Below are positions 1-9,065 of a stretch of DNA of 64,000 nucleotides, one piece after another; the first letter of the stretch is position 1, and every line of letters begins with the position of its first letter. Where the stretch lies: positions 60,923 to 124,922 of the forward strand of contig CAXBEV010000010.1 in NCBI GenBank assembly GCA_963974935.1, in the 5' to 3' direction. Origin of the DNA: UBA4479 sp963974935 (lineage in GTDB: Bacteria > Pseudomonadota > Alphaproteobacteria > Rhodospirillales > Casp-alpha2). Position numbers and translations under genes: made by a program. The notes below the pieces were generated by a model. The model saw only the letters and a program-made list of their open reading frames with translations, did not search any database and was not told the DNA's origin.

Positions 1-159
1 TGCGATCACTTCAACAGTGAACTGTATAAATATGGGAGACGTTTTCATTGCCGCCGTCATGGCGGCGACGCGGCTGATAATTCTGTCAATCTAGCCTCCC
101 ATGACTCACAATAATTTTTGCATGCAAAGCCAAGCTTACTTTAAAGGAAACTATTTTCA
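1..159. other. Leader region upstream of the first gene
   Basis: No gene is visible here. A short GC-rich inverted repeat (GCCGCC/GGCGGC around the sequence GTCAT) sits near positions 50-66 but is not followed by a T tract. An AAGGA stretch about a dozen bases before the ATG at 160 may be the ribosome binding site of the CoA-transferase. The promoter of the 0.2-4.8 kb operon is probably here, though no clear -35/-10 pair stands out. Confidence 0.4.
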
Positions 160-1359
160 ATGACAGCCGCCCCGCTTTCTAAAATCCGTGTCCTCGATCT
201 GACCAACGTGCTGGCCGGGCCGTTTTGTTGCCATCAGTTGGCGCACATGGGCGCCGACGTGATCAAGGTCGAGGTGCCGGGATCGGGCGATCTGGCCCGT
301 CAATTGGGCGGCGATCCCGAGCTCAACGAAAAGCTCATGGGCGTGTCGTTTCTGGCGCAAAACGCAGGCAAGCGATCCATCACCATCAATCTTAAATCCG
401 AACGTGGGAAAGCTTTGTTTCGGGAATTGGTGCGCACGGCGGATGTGGTTGTCGAAAACTTCCGACCAGGCGTCATGGATCGATTGGGCGTCGGCTTTGA
501 TGTGTTGAAGCAAGACAATTCGAAACTTATTTACTGCGCAATTTCGGGCTTTGGGCAGAACGGACCGCTCCGCAATCTGCCGGCGTATGATCAGATTGTG
601 CAGGGCATGTCCGGCTTGATGAGCATCACCGGTGATCCTGATACGGCGCCTTACCGGGTCGGCTATCCGGTCGCAGACACGGTGGGCGGTATGACGGCGG
701 CGTTTGCCATCGCCGCCGCGCTCGCAGACCCGGACCGCACCGCGCACATGATCGACGTGTCTATGTTGGAAGCGACCATCGCAACCATGGGCTGGGTGGT
801 TTCAAACTATTTGGTCGCCGGCATGACCCCGGCACCGATCGGCAATGACAATTTCACCGCCAGCCCATCCGGCACGTTTGCGACCGGCAACGGTTTGCTG
901 AACATTGCCGCCAACAAACAAGAACAGTTCGAGGCTGTCTGCGACGTTGTCGGCCATCCGGACCTCAAAACCGACGCTCGCTTCGCCAACCGTAAAGATC
1001 GGCTGAAGAACCGGGTTCAGTTGAAAGCCATTCTCGAAGACGCGATGGCGGATGATACGGCGGCGGCCTGGCGGCAAAAGCTCAACGATGCCGGCGTGCC
1101 GGCGGGCGAAGTGCTCAGCGTGCCTGATGTCTTGGCGCATCCACAAATCGCAGACCGTGGCATGATCGGTGATTTCAAAGACCCGCCGGGTGTGGGGCGC
1201 GACATTCGCTTGGCGCGGACCGGCTACAAAATCGACGGCGAACCCGCCAAGGTCGACACACCGCCGCCGACGCTTGGCCAACACACCGATGAAATTTTGG
1301 CGTCGCTCGGTTACGACGCGGACGCCATTCAGGCTCTTAAAGAGGGCAAAGCGATATGA
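160..1359 (+). CDS. CaiB/BaiF family CoA-transferase
   Basis: A 399-residue family III CoA-transferase, which moves CoA between a carboxylic acid and an acyl-CoA in the cytoplasm. The N-terminal Rossmann part runs from the usual opening (VLDLTNVLAGP near residue 11, GADVIKVE near 31) to Asp173 in the VADTVGG motif, the position of the catalytic aspartate in formyl-CoA transferase. The family C-terminus TLGQHTDEIL is present, so the gene looks intact. Its stop overlaps the start of a wrecked citryl-CoA-lyase-like gene (ATGA), suggesting the two were once translationally coupled. Substrate unknown; a hydroxyproline operon follows. Confidence 0.9.
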   Translation: MTAAPLSKIRVLDLTNVLAGPFCCHQLAHMGADVIKVEVPGSGDLARQLGGDPELNEKLMGVSFLAQNAGKRSITINLKSERGKALFRELVRTADVVVENFRPGVMDRLGVGFDVLKQDNSKLIYCAISGFGQNGPLRNLPAYDQIVQGMSGLMSITGDPDTAPYRVGYPVADTVGGMTAAFAIAAALADPDRTAHMIDVSMLEATIATMGWVVSNYLVAGMTPAPIGNDNFTASPSGTFATGNGLLNIAANKQEQFEAVCDVVGHPDLKTDARFANRKDRLKNRVQLKAILEDAMADDTAAAWRQKLNDAGVPAGEVLSVPDVLAHPQIADRGMIGDFKDPPGVGRDIRLARTGYKIDGEPAKVDTPPPTLGQHTDEILASLGYDADAIQALKEGKAI

Positions 1360-1601
1360 CCGAAGACGTCGATAAAAAAAGTGTGTGACTGGTGGTCCAC
1401 CGGCATTACCGAGATGGCGCCGGGCATGCTTAGCTCGACTTCCCGGCCCCCTTGGCGCGGGGCTTTTTCTGTTTGTCTTGCTCGCTCGACATTCTGGCGC
1501 ACGCATGGGAGCAGACCCAACAAGGTGACCGCAACAAAGGCCCGATTCCCTGCGATATGATCTGGACCTACACCGGCAAGCCGCATCGCACGCTCGACTG
1601 A
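1356..1601 (+). pseudogene. Remnant of a citrate synthase/citryl-CoA lyase-like gene
   Basis: Only the two ends of a gene survive. The ATG at 1356 overlaps the CoA-transferase stop. After a run of seven A (1374-1380) the frame is broken; deleting one A restores CDWWSTGITEMAPG, which resembles the N-terminal WW-T-IT-APG motif of citrate synthase-like citryl-CoA lyases. The last 34 codons before the TGA at 1601 read LAHAWEQTQQGDR..KGPIP ... YTGKP, the matching C-terminal motif of the same family. Roughly 200 or more residues expected between them are missing, and the join is a GC-rich stretch with no family similarity. Read as a frameshift plus a large internal deletion. Family assignment is from recalled motifs. 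Confidence 0.7.
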
Positions 1602-1666
1602 GCGAGCGTTGCCATCGCCGTTAACGTCACGGATACTATTCAGACAGATTTTCGGAGGTGCGGATT

Positions 1667-2563
1667 ATGAAGTGTGATTGGCAGGGTGTCTTTCCGGCGC
1701 TGATGACGGAGTTCAGCAAAGACGGTGCGCTCGATTTGGACGCGACGCAAAAGCATATCCGCTCATGTATGGATGCAGGCGTCACCGGCTTGGTGATGCT
1801 GGGCACGCTGGGCGAAAACCCATCGTTGAGCCAAGACGAAAAAGAACAGGTTCTGACGGCGGCCGTCGAAGCGACAGAGGGGAAAATTCCCGTGCTGACG
1901 GGTGTCGCGGAATACACTACGGCGTTCGCCATTGAGTTCGTAAAACGCGCCGAGCGCGCCGGCGTCACAGGCCTGATGGCTTTGCCGTGCATGGTCTATC
2001 AGCAAGATTCCCGCGAAGCCGTGAATCATTTCCGCACGTTGGCGGCCGCTACCGACTTACCGATCATGATCTACAACAACCCGGTCGCTTATAAAGTCGA
2101 TCTCAGCCCCGAAGATTTCCAAGGTTTGGCCGACGTCGACAACATCGTCGCCGTCAAAGAGTCGTCCCACGACAGCCGCCGCATCACCGATATGGCGAAC
2201 GTGTTGGGCGATCGCTACACGGTGTTTTGCGGGGTCGATGACTTGGTGTTGGAGAATCTTTTATTCGGCGCCAAAGGTTGGGTCTGCGGCATGGTGAATT
2301 CGTTCCCCCGCGAAGCTGTGAAGCTGTTCGAGCTTGGTGCCGCGGGCAAGGTCAAGGAAGCGTATGAATTGTACAAATGGTTTATGCCGCTGTTGCACCT
2401 GGATGTGGATGTGAAGCTCGTGCAGATGATCAAGCTCGCCAACCAAATGACGGGCGAGGGATCGGAACATGTGCGCGCTCCCAGGCTCACCCTTGTCGGC
2501 GACGAGCGTGCGCGGGTTGAAGCCGTGGTGCGGCATGCCCTCGAAAACCGCCCGAATATCTGA
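1667..2563 (+). CDS. DapA-family lyase, probable pyrroline-4-hydroxy-2-carboxylate deaminase
   Basis: A 298-residue class I aldolase-type TIM barrel of the DHDPS/NAL family. Schiff-base Lys164 lies in VAVKESS and the partner Tyr136 in MIYNNP; the GTLGE turn is at 46-50. ATG 1667 is preferred over GTG 1658 because GGAGG lies 8 bases before it. It is followed at once by a D-amino-acid oxidase-type dehydrogenase and a hydroxyproline-epimerase-type enzyme. That set is known from trans-4-hydroxy-L-proline catabolism, where this family deaminates the cyclic imine to 2-oxoglutarate semialdehyde. Function is inferred from context; other DapA-family activities are possible. Confidence 0.8.
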   Translation: MKCDWQGVFPALMTEFSKDGALDLDATQKHIRSCMDAGVTGLVMLGTLGENPSLSQDEKEQVLTAAVEATEGKIPVLTGVAEYTTAFAIEFVKRAERAGVTGLMALPCMVYQQDSREAVNHFRTLAAATDLPIMIYNNPVAYKVDLSPEDFQGLADVDNIVAVKESSHDSRRITDMANVLGDRYTVFCGVDDLVLENLLFGAKGWVCGMVNSFPREAVKLFELGAAGKVKEAYELYKWFMPLLHLDVDVKLVQMIKLANQMTGEGSEHVRAPRLTLVGDERARVEAVVRHALENRPNI

Positions 2564-2571
2564 GCCCAGCG

Positions 2572-3828
2572 GTGTCTGAAACCGAAGCGCCCAACGTCAC
2601 CATTGTCGGCAATGGGATCGTCGGCTTGGCCACCGCGTATGCCTTGGTGCGCGCCGGCAAGACGGTCCAAGTGATCAGCCGGGACGGCATCGACGAAGGC
2701 ACGTCTAGCGGCAATGCTGCCGCCATTGCCGCCGCCGAGATCATGCCGATTGCCGAGCCCGGGCTTTGGAAAAAGGTGCCCGGCATGTTGATCGACCCGC
2801 TGGGACCGCTGAGCCTGAGCGTCACACATCTACCGCAGTTGATGCCGTGGTTTTATCGTTTTTTGCGTGCCTGCCGTCCACATAATTATGCCAAGGGTGT
2901 AGCGGCGTTGGCGGCGCTGATGGACGGCGCACTTGATGATCATCGGGCGATGCTCGATCACATCGACGGCAAGCATTTGTTGGGCGGCGACGGGGCTTTG
3001 TTCGTGTATCGCTCGCACGCCGCCCGAGATAAAGCGGCGCATGAGTGGAAGCTGCGCCAAGCGCACGGCATTGATGTATTTCCGCTGGAACGCGACGGTA
3101 TTGTTCAGCATGAACCGGCGTTGGGTCCGGCAGCGCATTGCGGCTATTTCACGCCGCGTTGGGCGACGTACCGCGATCCGAAAGAACTCTTGCGGACGCT
3201 CGGTGATTGGCTTCGGGATGCTGGGGTCACGTTTACGCAAGCCGAAGTCACCGGCATCGTTCAAGAGGTTGGACGGGTGCGGGCACTGAAAGCCGAAGAC
3301 GGGCGGGAAATCGCGGTACAGTCTTTGATCGTCGCGGCCGGGGCGTGGTCAGGTCGGCTGAGTAAGCAGCTCGGCGAGCCGTATCCGGTGGAAGCGGACC
3401 GAGGCTACAACACGACGTTGCCTAATCCCGGCGTTGATCTGAAGAGCTATGTAACGTTTTCCGAAGACAACTTTGTCGCGGCGCCGCTTTCCATCGGCCT
3501 GCGCATCGGTGGCGCCGTTGAAATGGCAGGGCTGACGCGGGCACCGAATTACCGACGCTCAAAAGCGCTGCTTGCCTTGGCGCGGCGCTATTTGCCGGAT
3601 TTGAATGTCGAGGGCGGGACGGAATGGATGGGCTACCGGCCGGGCTCACCAGATTCGATCCCAGTGATTTCCAGGTCTGCCCGCGCCGCCAATGTGATCT
3701 ATGCGTTCGGTCATGGACATCTGGGGCTGACGTTGTCGGTGACGACGGGTAAGATTGTCGCGATGATGGTCGGCGATCAAGATAGTGGCCTTGATATGGC
3801 ACCCTATCGGATCGGCCGTTTCGGCTAA
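2572..3828 (+). CDS. FAD-dependent D-amino acid (D-hydroxyproline) dehydrogenase
   Basis: A 418-residue DadA/DAO-family flavoenzyme. The dinucleotide-binding motif IVGNGIVG is at residues 11-18, the substrate domain fills the middle, and a C-terminal GHGHLGLT segment closes the FAD site. It starts at GTG, 8 bases after the deaminase gene. In the inferred pathway it oxidises cis-4-hydroxy-D-proline, made by the downstream epimerase, to the pyrroline that the upstream deaminase uses. Electrons would pass to the respiratory chain, as in DadA-type enzymes. General D-amino-acid dehydrogenase activity cannot be excluded. Confidence 0.82.
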   Translation: MSETEAPNVTIVGNGIVGLATAYALVRAGKTVQVISRDGIDEGTSSGNAAAIAAAEIMPIAEPGLWKKVPGMLIDPLGPLSLSVTHLPQLMPWFYRFLRACRPHNYAKGVAALAALMDGALDDHRAMLDHIDGKHLLGGDGALFVYRSHAARDKAAHEWKLRQAHGIDVFPLERDGIVQHEPALGPAAHCGYFTPRWATYRDPKELLRTLGDWLRDAGVTFTQAEVTGIVQEVGRVRALKAEDGREIAVQSLIVAAGAWSGRLSKQLGEPYPVEADRGYNTTLPNPGVDLKSYVTFSEDNFVAAPLSIGLRIGGAVEMAGLTRAPNYRRSKALLALARRYLPDLNVEGGTEWMGYRPGSPDSIPVISRSARAANVIYAFGHGHLGLTLSVTTGKIVAMMVGDQDSGLDMAPYRIGRFG

Positions 3829-3843
3829 GCTCGGAGAACAGTG

Positions 3844-4845
3844 ATGAGTTCGCACACTTTCTTTTGCGTAGACGGGCACACCTGCGGCAATCCGGTGCGC
3901 ATGGTCGCCGGCGGCGCACCGTTCTTGGACGGCGCCAATATGATTGAGCGCCGCCAGCATTTTATGCGCGACTACGATTGGATCCGAACCGCCTTGATGT
4001 TCGAGCCCAGGGGTCATGACGTGATGTCGGGCTCGATCTTGTATCCGCCGACCCGCGACGACTGTGATGTCGCCATTCTTTATATAGAGGTGTCCGGTTG
4101 TCTGCCGATGTGTGGGCACGGAACCATCGGTACGGTAACGTTCATGATTGAGCGCGGTATCGTGACGCCGAAAACGCCGGGCGTGGTGCGCTTGGATACG
4201 CCCGCTGGTGTCGTCGAAGCGAGCTACGAGATGAATGGGGCACACGTTGACAATGTGCGGATCAAAAACGTCGCCTGTTTTTTGGCCGATACGGGTATGG
4301 ATATAGATGTGCCGGGACTCGGTCGGCTGACGTTTGATGTGGCCTATGGCGGCAACTTTTATGCGATCATCGAGCCGCAAGAAAATATGCGTGATATGGC
4401 CGATCTTACACCCGGCGATATTCAACGACTGAGCCCGATCGTGCGCAATCTGGTCAATGAAAAGTATGCGTTTGTGCATCCGGAAGAGCCGGCGATCCAT
4501 GGCGTATCACACGTCATGTGGACCGGCGCATCGACGCAAGCGCGCGCGGACGGTCGCAACGCCGTTTTCTATGGAGACAAAGCCATCGACCGCTCACCCT
4601 GCGGCACGGGGACGTCTGCCAGGATGGCGCAGCGTTTTGCCAAAGGCTTGCTTAAGGTCGGTGACGATTACGTGCACGAAAGCATTATCGGGTCGATGTT
4701 TGATGGCCGCGTTGAAGCCGAGGTCAGCGTCGCCGGCAAGCCCGCCATCCGTCCGTCGATTGCCGGGTGGGCGCGGATGACCGGTCTCAACACGATCTTT
4801 GTCGATGATCGCGACCCGTTCCAGCACGGGTTTGTGCTGAAGTAG
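3844..4845 (+). CDS. 4-hydroxyproline 2-epimerase / proline racemase family
   Basis: A 333-residue proline racemase-fold protein. Both catalytic cysteines are present: Cys90 in MCGHGT and Cys253 in SPCGTGTS. Two cysteines indicate an epimerase or racemase rather than a trans-3-hydroxyproline dehydratase, where one is replaced by Thr. ATG 3844 is chosen over GTG 3841 because GGAG lies 8 bases upstream. Last gene of the operon. It should convert trans-4-hydroxy-L-proline to cis-4-hydroxy-D-proline, feeding the dehydrogenase just before it. No 2-oxoglutarate semialdehyde dehydrogenase gene is in this cluster. Confidence 0.85.
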   Translation: MSSHTFFCVDGHTCGNPVRMVAGGAPFLDGANMIERRQHFMRDYDWIRTALMFEPRGHDVMSGSILYPPTRDDCDVAILYIEVSGCLPMCGHGTIGTVTFMIERGIVTPKTPGVVRLDTPAGVVEASYEMNGAHVDNVRIKNVACFLADTGMDIDVPGLGRLTFDVAYGGNFYAIIEPQENMRDMADLTPGDIQRLSPIVRNLVNEKYAFVHPEEPAIHGVSHVMWTGASTQARADGRNAVFYGDKAIDRSPCGTGTSARMAQRFAKGLLKVGDDYVHESIIGSMFDGRVEAEVSVAGKPAIRPSIAGWARMTGLNTIFVDDRDPFQHGFVLK

Positions 4846-4859
4846 CGCGTCTTGCAGGA

Positions 4860-5696
4860 TTAAGCCCTTGCCGGTGTACCGTCTACGCCCTTGTAAAGAA
4901 CCCCTTGGCGCAGTGCCATGATCCGCTTGTGCTCTGCCATGGCCGCAGCGTCCATGTCGGCTTCGGGCGGCGCTTCATGAATAAAGTTGCCGTCCGTGTC
5001 TTCGCCGCGCACCAGCCAAGCACTGTCGCCGTCGGCATTCACTTGTTTCACATCGGGGGTGATATAGCGGACCGCAATACCAATCCGCCGATCCGTCGAC
5101 ACATTGGGCGCAGACGCGTGCACGGTGCGAATATTGTGCAGGGAAATCTCGCCCGGTTCCAATTCAAGGTAGGCCGCGTCGTCTTCGTTGACGTTGACGG
5201 CGATTTCCTGGCCACGGGTCAAAAGGTTTTCTTGAGCCAGCGTATCTTTGTGTGCGATCTGCTCCCACTGATGAGTCCCCGGCATCATTTTCATGCAGCC
5301 CGACTGACGATTGGCCGGCGACAGCGCGATCCAGGCCGTCGTTACGTTGGGTTTTGATAGACCCCAGTACGTGCTGTCTTGATGCCAGGACACATAGTTG
5401 GGTGAGCCTGCGTCTTTGATGAAAAGGCTCAACCCCCAAACCATCAAGTTCGGTCCCATCACATCTTCGACGGCATCGAGAATTTTCGGATGCTTGGCGA
5501 GGTCGCGCGCCCAGGTCTGCAAAAGATACAGCTTTTGCCCTTTCGACATTTCGTACCAGCCTTCGTGCGCGGCTTCGTAGGCTTCGAACTTGCGCCGGAA
5601 TGCCAACGCGTCGTCGGCGCTCATCACCCGTGCCGGTGCAAAAAACCCGTCACGGTGATATTGTTGAATGTCGTCGTCGCTAAGCAGTTTACCCAT
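4860..5696 (-). CDS. Phytanoyl-CoA dioxygenase (PhyH) family protein
   Basis: A 278-residue Fe(II)/2-oxoglutarate oxygenase of the PhyH family. The iron facial triad is visible as His105 and Asp107 (SWHQDSTYWG) and His193 (VHASAPN), with Arg204 just after as the likely 2-oxoglutarate contact. The start at 5696 has GGAGG 8 bases upstream; the longer open frame to 5780 has no such site. It converges on the epimerase gene with 14 bases between them. PhyH proteins of this size act on varied small molecules, so the substrate cannot be named. Confidence 0.85.
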   Translation of the reverse strand: MGKLLSDDDIQQYHRDGFFAPARVMSADDALAFRRKFEAYEAAHEGWYEMSKGQKLYLLQTWARDLAKHPKILDAVEDVMGPNLMVWGLSLFIKDAGSPNYVSWHQDSTYWGLSKPNVTTAWIALSPANRQSGCMKMMPGTHQWEQIAHKDTLAQENLLTRGQEIAVNVNEDDAAYLELEPGEISLHNIRTVHASAPNVSTDRRIGIAVRYITPDVKQVNADGDSAWLVRGEDTDGNFIHEAPPEADMDAAAMAEHKRIMALRQGVLYKGVDGTPARA

Positions 5697-5741
5697 TCGA
5701 TGGACCTCCATTTCGACACATTCTACACATAGCTGCCCAAT

Positions 5742-5771
5742 AAAAAAGGAGCGAGCCGAAGCCCGCTCCTT
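5742..5771 (-). terminator. Rho-independent terminator after the peroxiredoxin gene
   Basis: On the minus strand this is an 11-bp stem (AAGGAGCGGGC paired with GCTCGCTCCTT, one G-T pair) closed by a TTCG tetraloop and followed by six T. It lies between the peroxiredoxin gene and the PhyH gene, both on the minus strand, so it should separate their transcripts. Confidence 0.9.
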
Positions 5772-5833
5772 CCTTTGCATTCGTCTTCCGAGGGGGGATG
5801 GGGAGACGTCTGCAGGGGGTTCTTTCAGCTGAC

Positions 5834-6376
5834 TTACGCAGCTTGTGCGGAAGCTTTGCTTTTCAGGTACTTCAGCATGGTGTCTGCATCCGATACTTCG
5901 AAGGGGTCGGTCGGGCAGTTGTCGCCGAAGTCGGGTTCGGAGAACAGTTGTTCAATTTCACCGTTGTTGACGACCATCGAATAGCGCCAAGAGCGCATGC
6001 CGAAACCGAGGTTCGATTTGTCGACGAGCATACCCATTTTGCGCGAGAACTCACCGTTTCCGTCCGGCAGTAAGAACACGTTCTCGGCGTTTTGCGCTTT
6101 GCCCCACTGATACATGGTGAAGGCATCGTTGACCGAAAGGCAGATGATCTGGTCGATGCCGAGCGCTTTGAACTCTTCGTTTAATTCTTCATAGCGCGGC
6201 AGATGGCTGGTCGAACACGTCGGCGTAAACGCACCGGGTAGGGCGAACACCACGACGCGCTTGCCGTTGAAAATTTCTTCAGTAGTCAGGTCTTTCCATT
6301 CGAACGGATTGTCGCCTTCGATGGCGTCGTTGCGAACACGGGTCTTAAACGTGACGTGTGGGACATGTTTGATCAT
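5834..6376 (-). CDS. Peroxiredoxin, Prx5/AHP1-type
   Basis: A 180-residue thiol peroxidase of the Prx5 (type II peroxiredoxin) class, reducing H2O2 and organic peroxides in the cytoplasm. The peroxidatic Cys54 sits in PGAFTPTCS. Further cysteines occur in ICLSVND and DNCPTDP, the second being a possible resolving residue. The start at 6376 has AGGAG upstream (TTTAGGAGACGCCAA-ATG) and matches family length; the upstream extension to 6613 is non-coding. Glutathione or glutaredoxin is the usual reductant in this class, and gshA lies elsewhere in the window. Confidence 0.9.
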   Translation of the reverse strand: MIKHVPHVTFKTRVRNDAIEGDNPFEWKDLTTEEIFNGKRVVVFALPGAFTPTCSTSHLPRYEELNEEFKALGIDQIICLSVNDAFTMYQWGKAQNAENVFLLPDGNGEFSRKMGMLVDKSNLGFGMRSWRYSMVVNNGEIEQLFSEPDFGDNCPTDPFEVSDADTMLKYLKSKASAQAA

Positions 6377-6626
6377 TTGGCGTCTCCTAAAGTTAAAAAC
6401 GAATACGGCGACGTCGGTCTCAACCGCGTCTGATTGGGACAATATGCGCCACAGAACTATATTAAAAATCGTTTGTTCATATCTTAATGATAGGCAAAAC
6501 CGAATAACAACGATGTCCGCATGATGCCGCTCACGAAGGCAAGGGTTTCCGATTTGGGATAGCGGAGCGTCGTTTGTGGGCACATGCTGATGCACAGTGT
6601 CAGCAGAAGCCAAGGGTTATCCGATC

Positions 6627-9056
6627 ATGAAAGAGCACGTCCAGGCAGCGGTTATCGGCGGCGGTGTCGTCGGCTGTAGTGTGTTGTATCACTTGACTAA
6701 ATTAGGTTGGAAAGACGTTTGCCTGATTGAGCGATCCGAGCTCACGTCGGGCTCGACCTGGCATGCGGCGGGGGGCTTTCATACCCTGAATGGCGATCCC
6801 AACGTCGCCAAGCTGCAGGACTACACGATCCGTCTTTACGCTGAGATCGAGGAACTTTCCGGACAATCGTGCGGCTTGCACATGACCGGTGGCGTGATGC
6901 TGGCGGGCACCCAAGATCGTTTGGATTTTTTAAAGATGGCGCGGGGTAAAGCGCGGTACTTGGGTTTGCAGGATATGGAAATCATTTCCGTCGATGAAGC
7001 CGCTGCGCTGTTTCCGCTGATGGATAAATCCAAGTTCGTCGGCGCCATGTACAACGCCGACGAAGGCCACTTGGACCCGTCCGGCACGACCCACGCCTAT
7101 GCCAAGGCGGCGCGCATGCAGGGCGCCGAAATCTATTTGCGCAATCGCGTCGTCGATTTGCAGCATCGCCCCGACGGCACCTGGGATGTGATCACCGAGC
7201 AAGGCACGATCCATGCCGAGCACGTGGTCAACGCCGGGGGACTTTGGGCGCGCGAATGCGGACGCATGGTGGGCTTGGAACTCCCGGTGTTGGCGATGGA
7301 GCATATGTACATCCTCACCGAAGACATGCCTGAAGTGGCCGAGATCAACGCCAGCTCCGGCAAAGAAGTGCTGCACGCCATCGATTTCGAGGGCGAAATT
7401 TATATGCGCCAAGAACGCGGCGGCATGTTGATGGGCACGTATGAGCGCGCCGGCAAGCCGTGGCAGGAATCCGAGACCCCTTGGGATTTCGGCCAGGAAT
7501 TGCTGCAGCCGGATTTGGACCGGATCGTGCCGTCACTCGAAGTCGGCTTCTCGCACTTTCCGGCGTTCGAGCGTGCCGGCATCAAGCAGATCATCAACGG
7601 CCCGTTCACGTTCGCGCCCGACGGCAATCCGCTGGTTGGGCCGGTGCGTGGGCTCGATAACTATTGGTGCGCGTGTGCGGTGATGGCGGGTTTCAGCCAA
7701 GGTGGCGGCGTCGGCTTGGCGTTGGCCGGTTGGATGGTGCACGGTGATCCGGGGTTCGATGTCTGGGGGATGGACGTCGCGCGTTTTGGGTCATGGGCGG
7801 ATATGCCGTACACAAACGCCAAGGTGCGGGAAAACTATTCCAGACGTTTTCGTATCCGCTATCCGAACGAAGAATTGACGGCAGCGCGCGGGCAGCGCAC
7901 TTCGCCATTGTATGAAACGCTCAAACAACGCCGGGCCGTATTCGGCGCGGTGGCAGCGATTGAGCACGCATTATGGTATGCGCCGGACGGCATGAAGCCG
8001 GTCGAAGACGTCACGTTCCGTCGCTCCAACGCGTTCCCGATTGTCGCTGAAGAATGTAAGGCGGTCCGAAGCAGTGTCGGCCTGATCGAAACCTCGACAT
8101 TCGCGAAGTACGAAGTCAGCGGCCCCGGTGCAGGCGCATGGTTGGACGGCTTGATGGCCGGTCGACTACCGAAGCCCGGGCGGATGGCGCTTAATCCGCT
8201 GTTGAACATGCAGGGTCGCGTGATCGGTGACTTCACCATCGCGGCACTGTCGGCGGACCGGTTCTTTATCTTCGGCTCGGGCGTGGCCGAAGACTATCAC
8301 ATGCGGCTGTTCTTGGCGCACCTACCGGAAAACGGTGTAGATATCGTCTCGCACGGGCTCGGCATGACCGGGCTTTCTCTGGCCGGGCCGAAGTCGCGCG
8401 ACGTCTTGGCGCGGGTCGCCACCGTCGATGTTTCGGCGGATGCGTTTAAATTTATGTCGTTTGCCGAGATCGCGGTGGCGGGCGTGCCCGCCTTGGTCGG
8501 GCGGGTGACGTTTACCGGTGATCTCGGATATGAGCTTTGGTGTAAGGCGAAGCATCAGGTCGCTTTGTTCGAGGCGTTGATGGCGGCAGGTGCTGAAGAT
8601 GGCATCTGTTTATTCGGCGCACGGGCGCTGAAATCGCTCTCGATTGAAAAAGGGTTCGGGTCTTGGGCGACCGAGTACCGACCAATCTATGGCCCACTTG
8701 AGGCCGGCTTAGACCGCTTTGTGCGCTACGATAAGCCGGCTTTCTTGGGGCGTGATGCGGCGCTGGCCGAACGCGAAGCTGGGCTGAAGCGCCGGTTGTG
8801 TTTGTTTGATGTCGACGTCACGGATGCGGATTGCATCGGTGACGAAGCGATCTGGTGCAACGGCGAGGTAATCGGTTGGGTGACGTCGGGGGCTTATGGG
8901 CACAGCGTCGGCAAATCGCTGGCGTTGGGCTATGTCGATGCGACAAAAGCAGGCGACGCCATCGATTTTGAGATCGAGATCATCGGCGACAAACGTCCGG
9001 CCAAACGTTTGAGCGCACCGCCGTTCGATCCCACCGGTGCCCGCATGCGGGCTTAA
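6627..9056 (+). CDS. FAD-dependent oxidoreductase with GcvT domain (dimethylglycine/sarcosine dehydrogenase-like)
   Basis: An 809-residue two-part enzyme. Residues about 1-380 form a DAO-type FAD domain: VIGGGVVG near the start, then GSTWHAAGG, whose His is the covalent-flavin residue in dimethylglycine and sarcosine dehydrogenases. The second half is a GcvT-type aminomethyltransferase fold that binds tetrahydrofolate in this family. The reaction is oxidative N-demethylation; without folate it would release formaldehyde, which fits the frmA/fghA genes 2 kb downstream. ATG 6627 with AAGGG 10 bases before is preferred; GTG 6597 is possible. It converges with the next gene. Confidence 0.88.
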   Translation: MKEHVQAAVIGGGVVGCSVLYHLTKLGWKDVCLIERSELTSGSTWHAAGGFHTLNGDPNVAKLQDYTIRLYAEIEELSGQSCGLHMTGGVMLAGTQDRLDFLKMARGKARYLGLQDMEIISVDEAAALFPLMDKSKFVGAMYNADEGHLDPSGTTHAYAKAARMQGAEIYLRNRVVDLQHRPDGTWDVITEQGTIHAEHVVNAGGLWARECGRMVGLELPVLAMEHMYILTEDMPEVAEINASSGKEVLHAIDFEGEIYMRQERGGMLMGTYERAGKPWQESETPWDFGQELLQPDLDRIVPSLEVGFSHFPAFERAGIKQIINGPFTFAPDGNPLVGPVRGLDNYWCACAVMAGFSQGGGVGLALAGWMVHGDPGFDVWGMDVARFGSWADMPYTNAKVRENYSRRFRIRYPNEELTAARGQRTSPLYETLKQRRAVFGAVAAIEHALWYAPDGMKPVEDVTFRRSNAFPIVAEECKAVRSSVGLIETSTFAKYEVSGPGAGAWLDGLMAGRLPKPGRMALNPLLNMQGRVIGDFTIAALSADRFFIFGSGVAEDYHMRLFLAHLPENGVDIVSHGLGMTGLSLAGPKSRDVLARVATVDVSADAFKFMSFAEIAVAGVPALVGRVTFTGDLGYELWCKAKHQVALFEALMAAGAEDGICLFGARALKSLSIEKGFGSWATEYRPIYGPLEAGLDRFVRYDKPAFLGRDAALAEREAGLKRRLCLFDVDVTDADCIGDEAIWCNGEVIGWVTSGAYGHSVGKSLALGYVDATKAGDAIDFEIEIIGDKRPAKRLSAPPFDPTGARMRA

Positions 9057-9065
9057 GCCAAACGG

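Noticed and set aside
50..66. GC-rich inverted repeat as a terminator
   Set aside because: No T tract and no gene end visible to its left within the window.
157..747. Long minus-strand open frame opposite the CoA-transferase
   Set aside because: It mirrors codon structure of the plus-strand gene, has no ribosome site and shows no family features. The same applies to many open frames opposite genes in this GC-rich DNA.
5697..5780. N-terminal extension of the PhyH protein
   Set aside because: The extension runs into the terminator hairpin of the upstream gene, and GGAGG sits right before the inner ATG.
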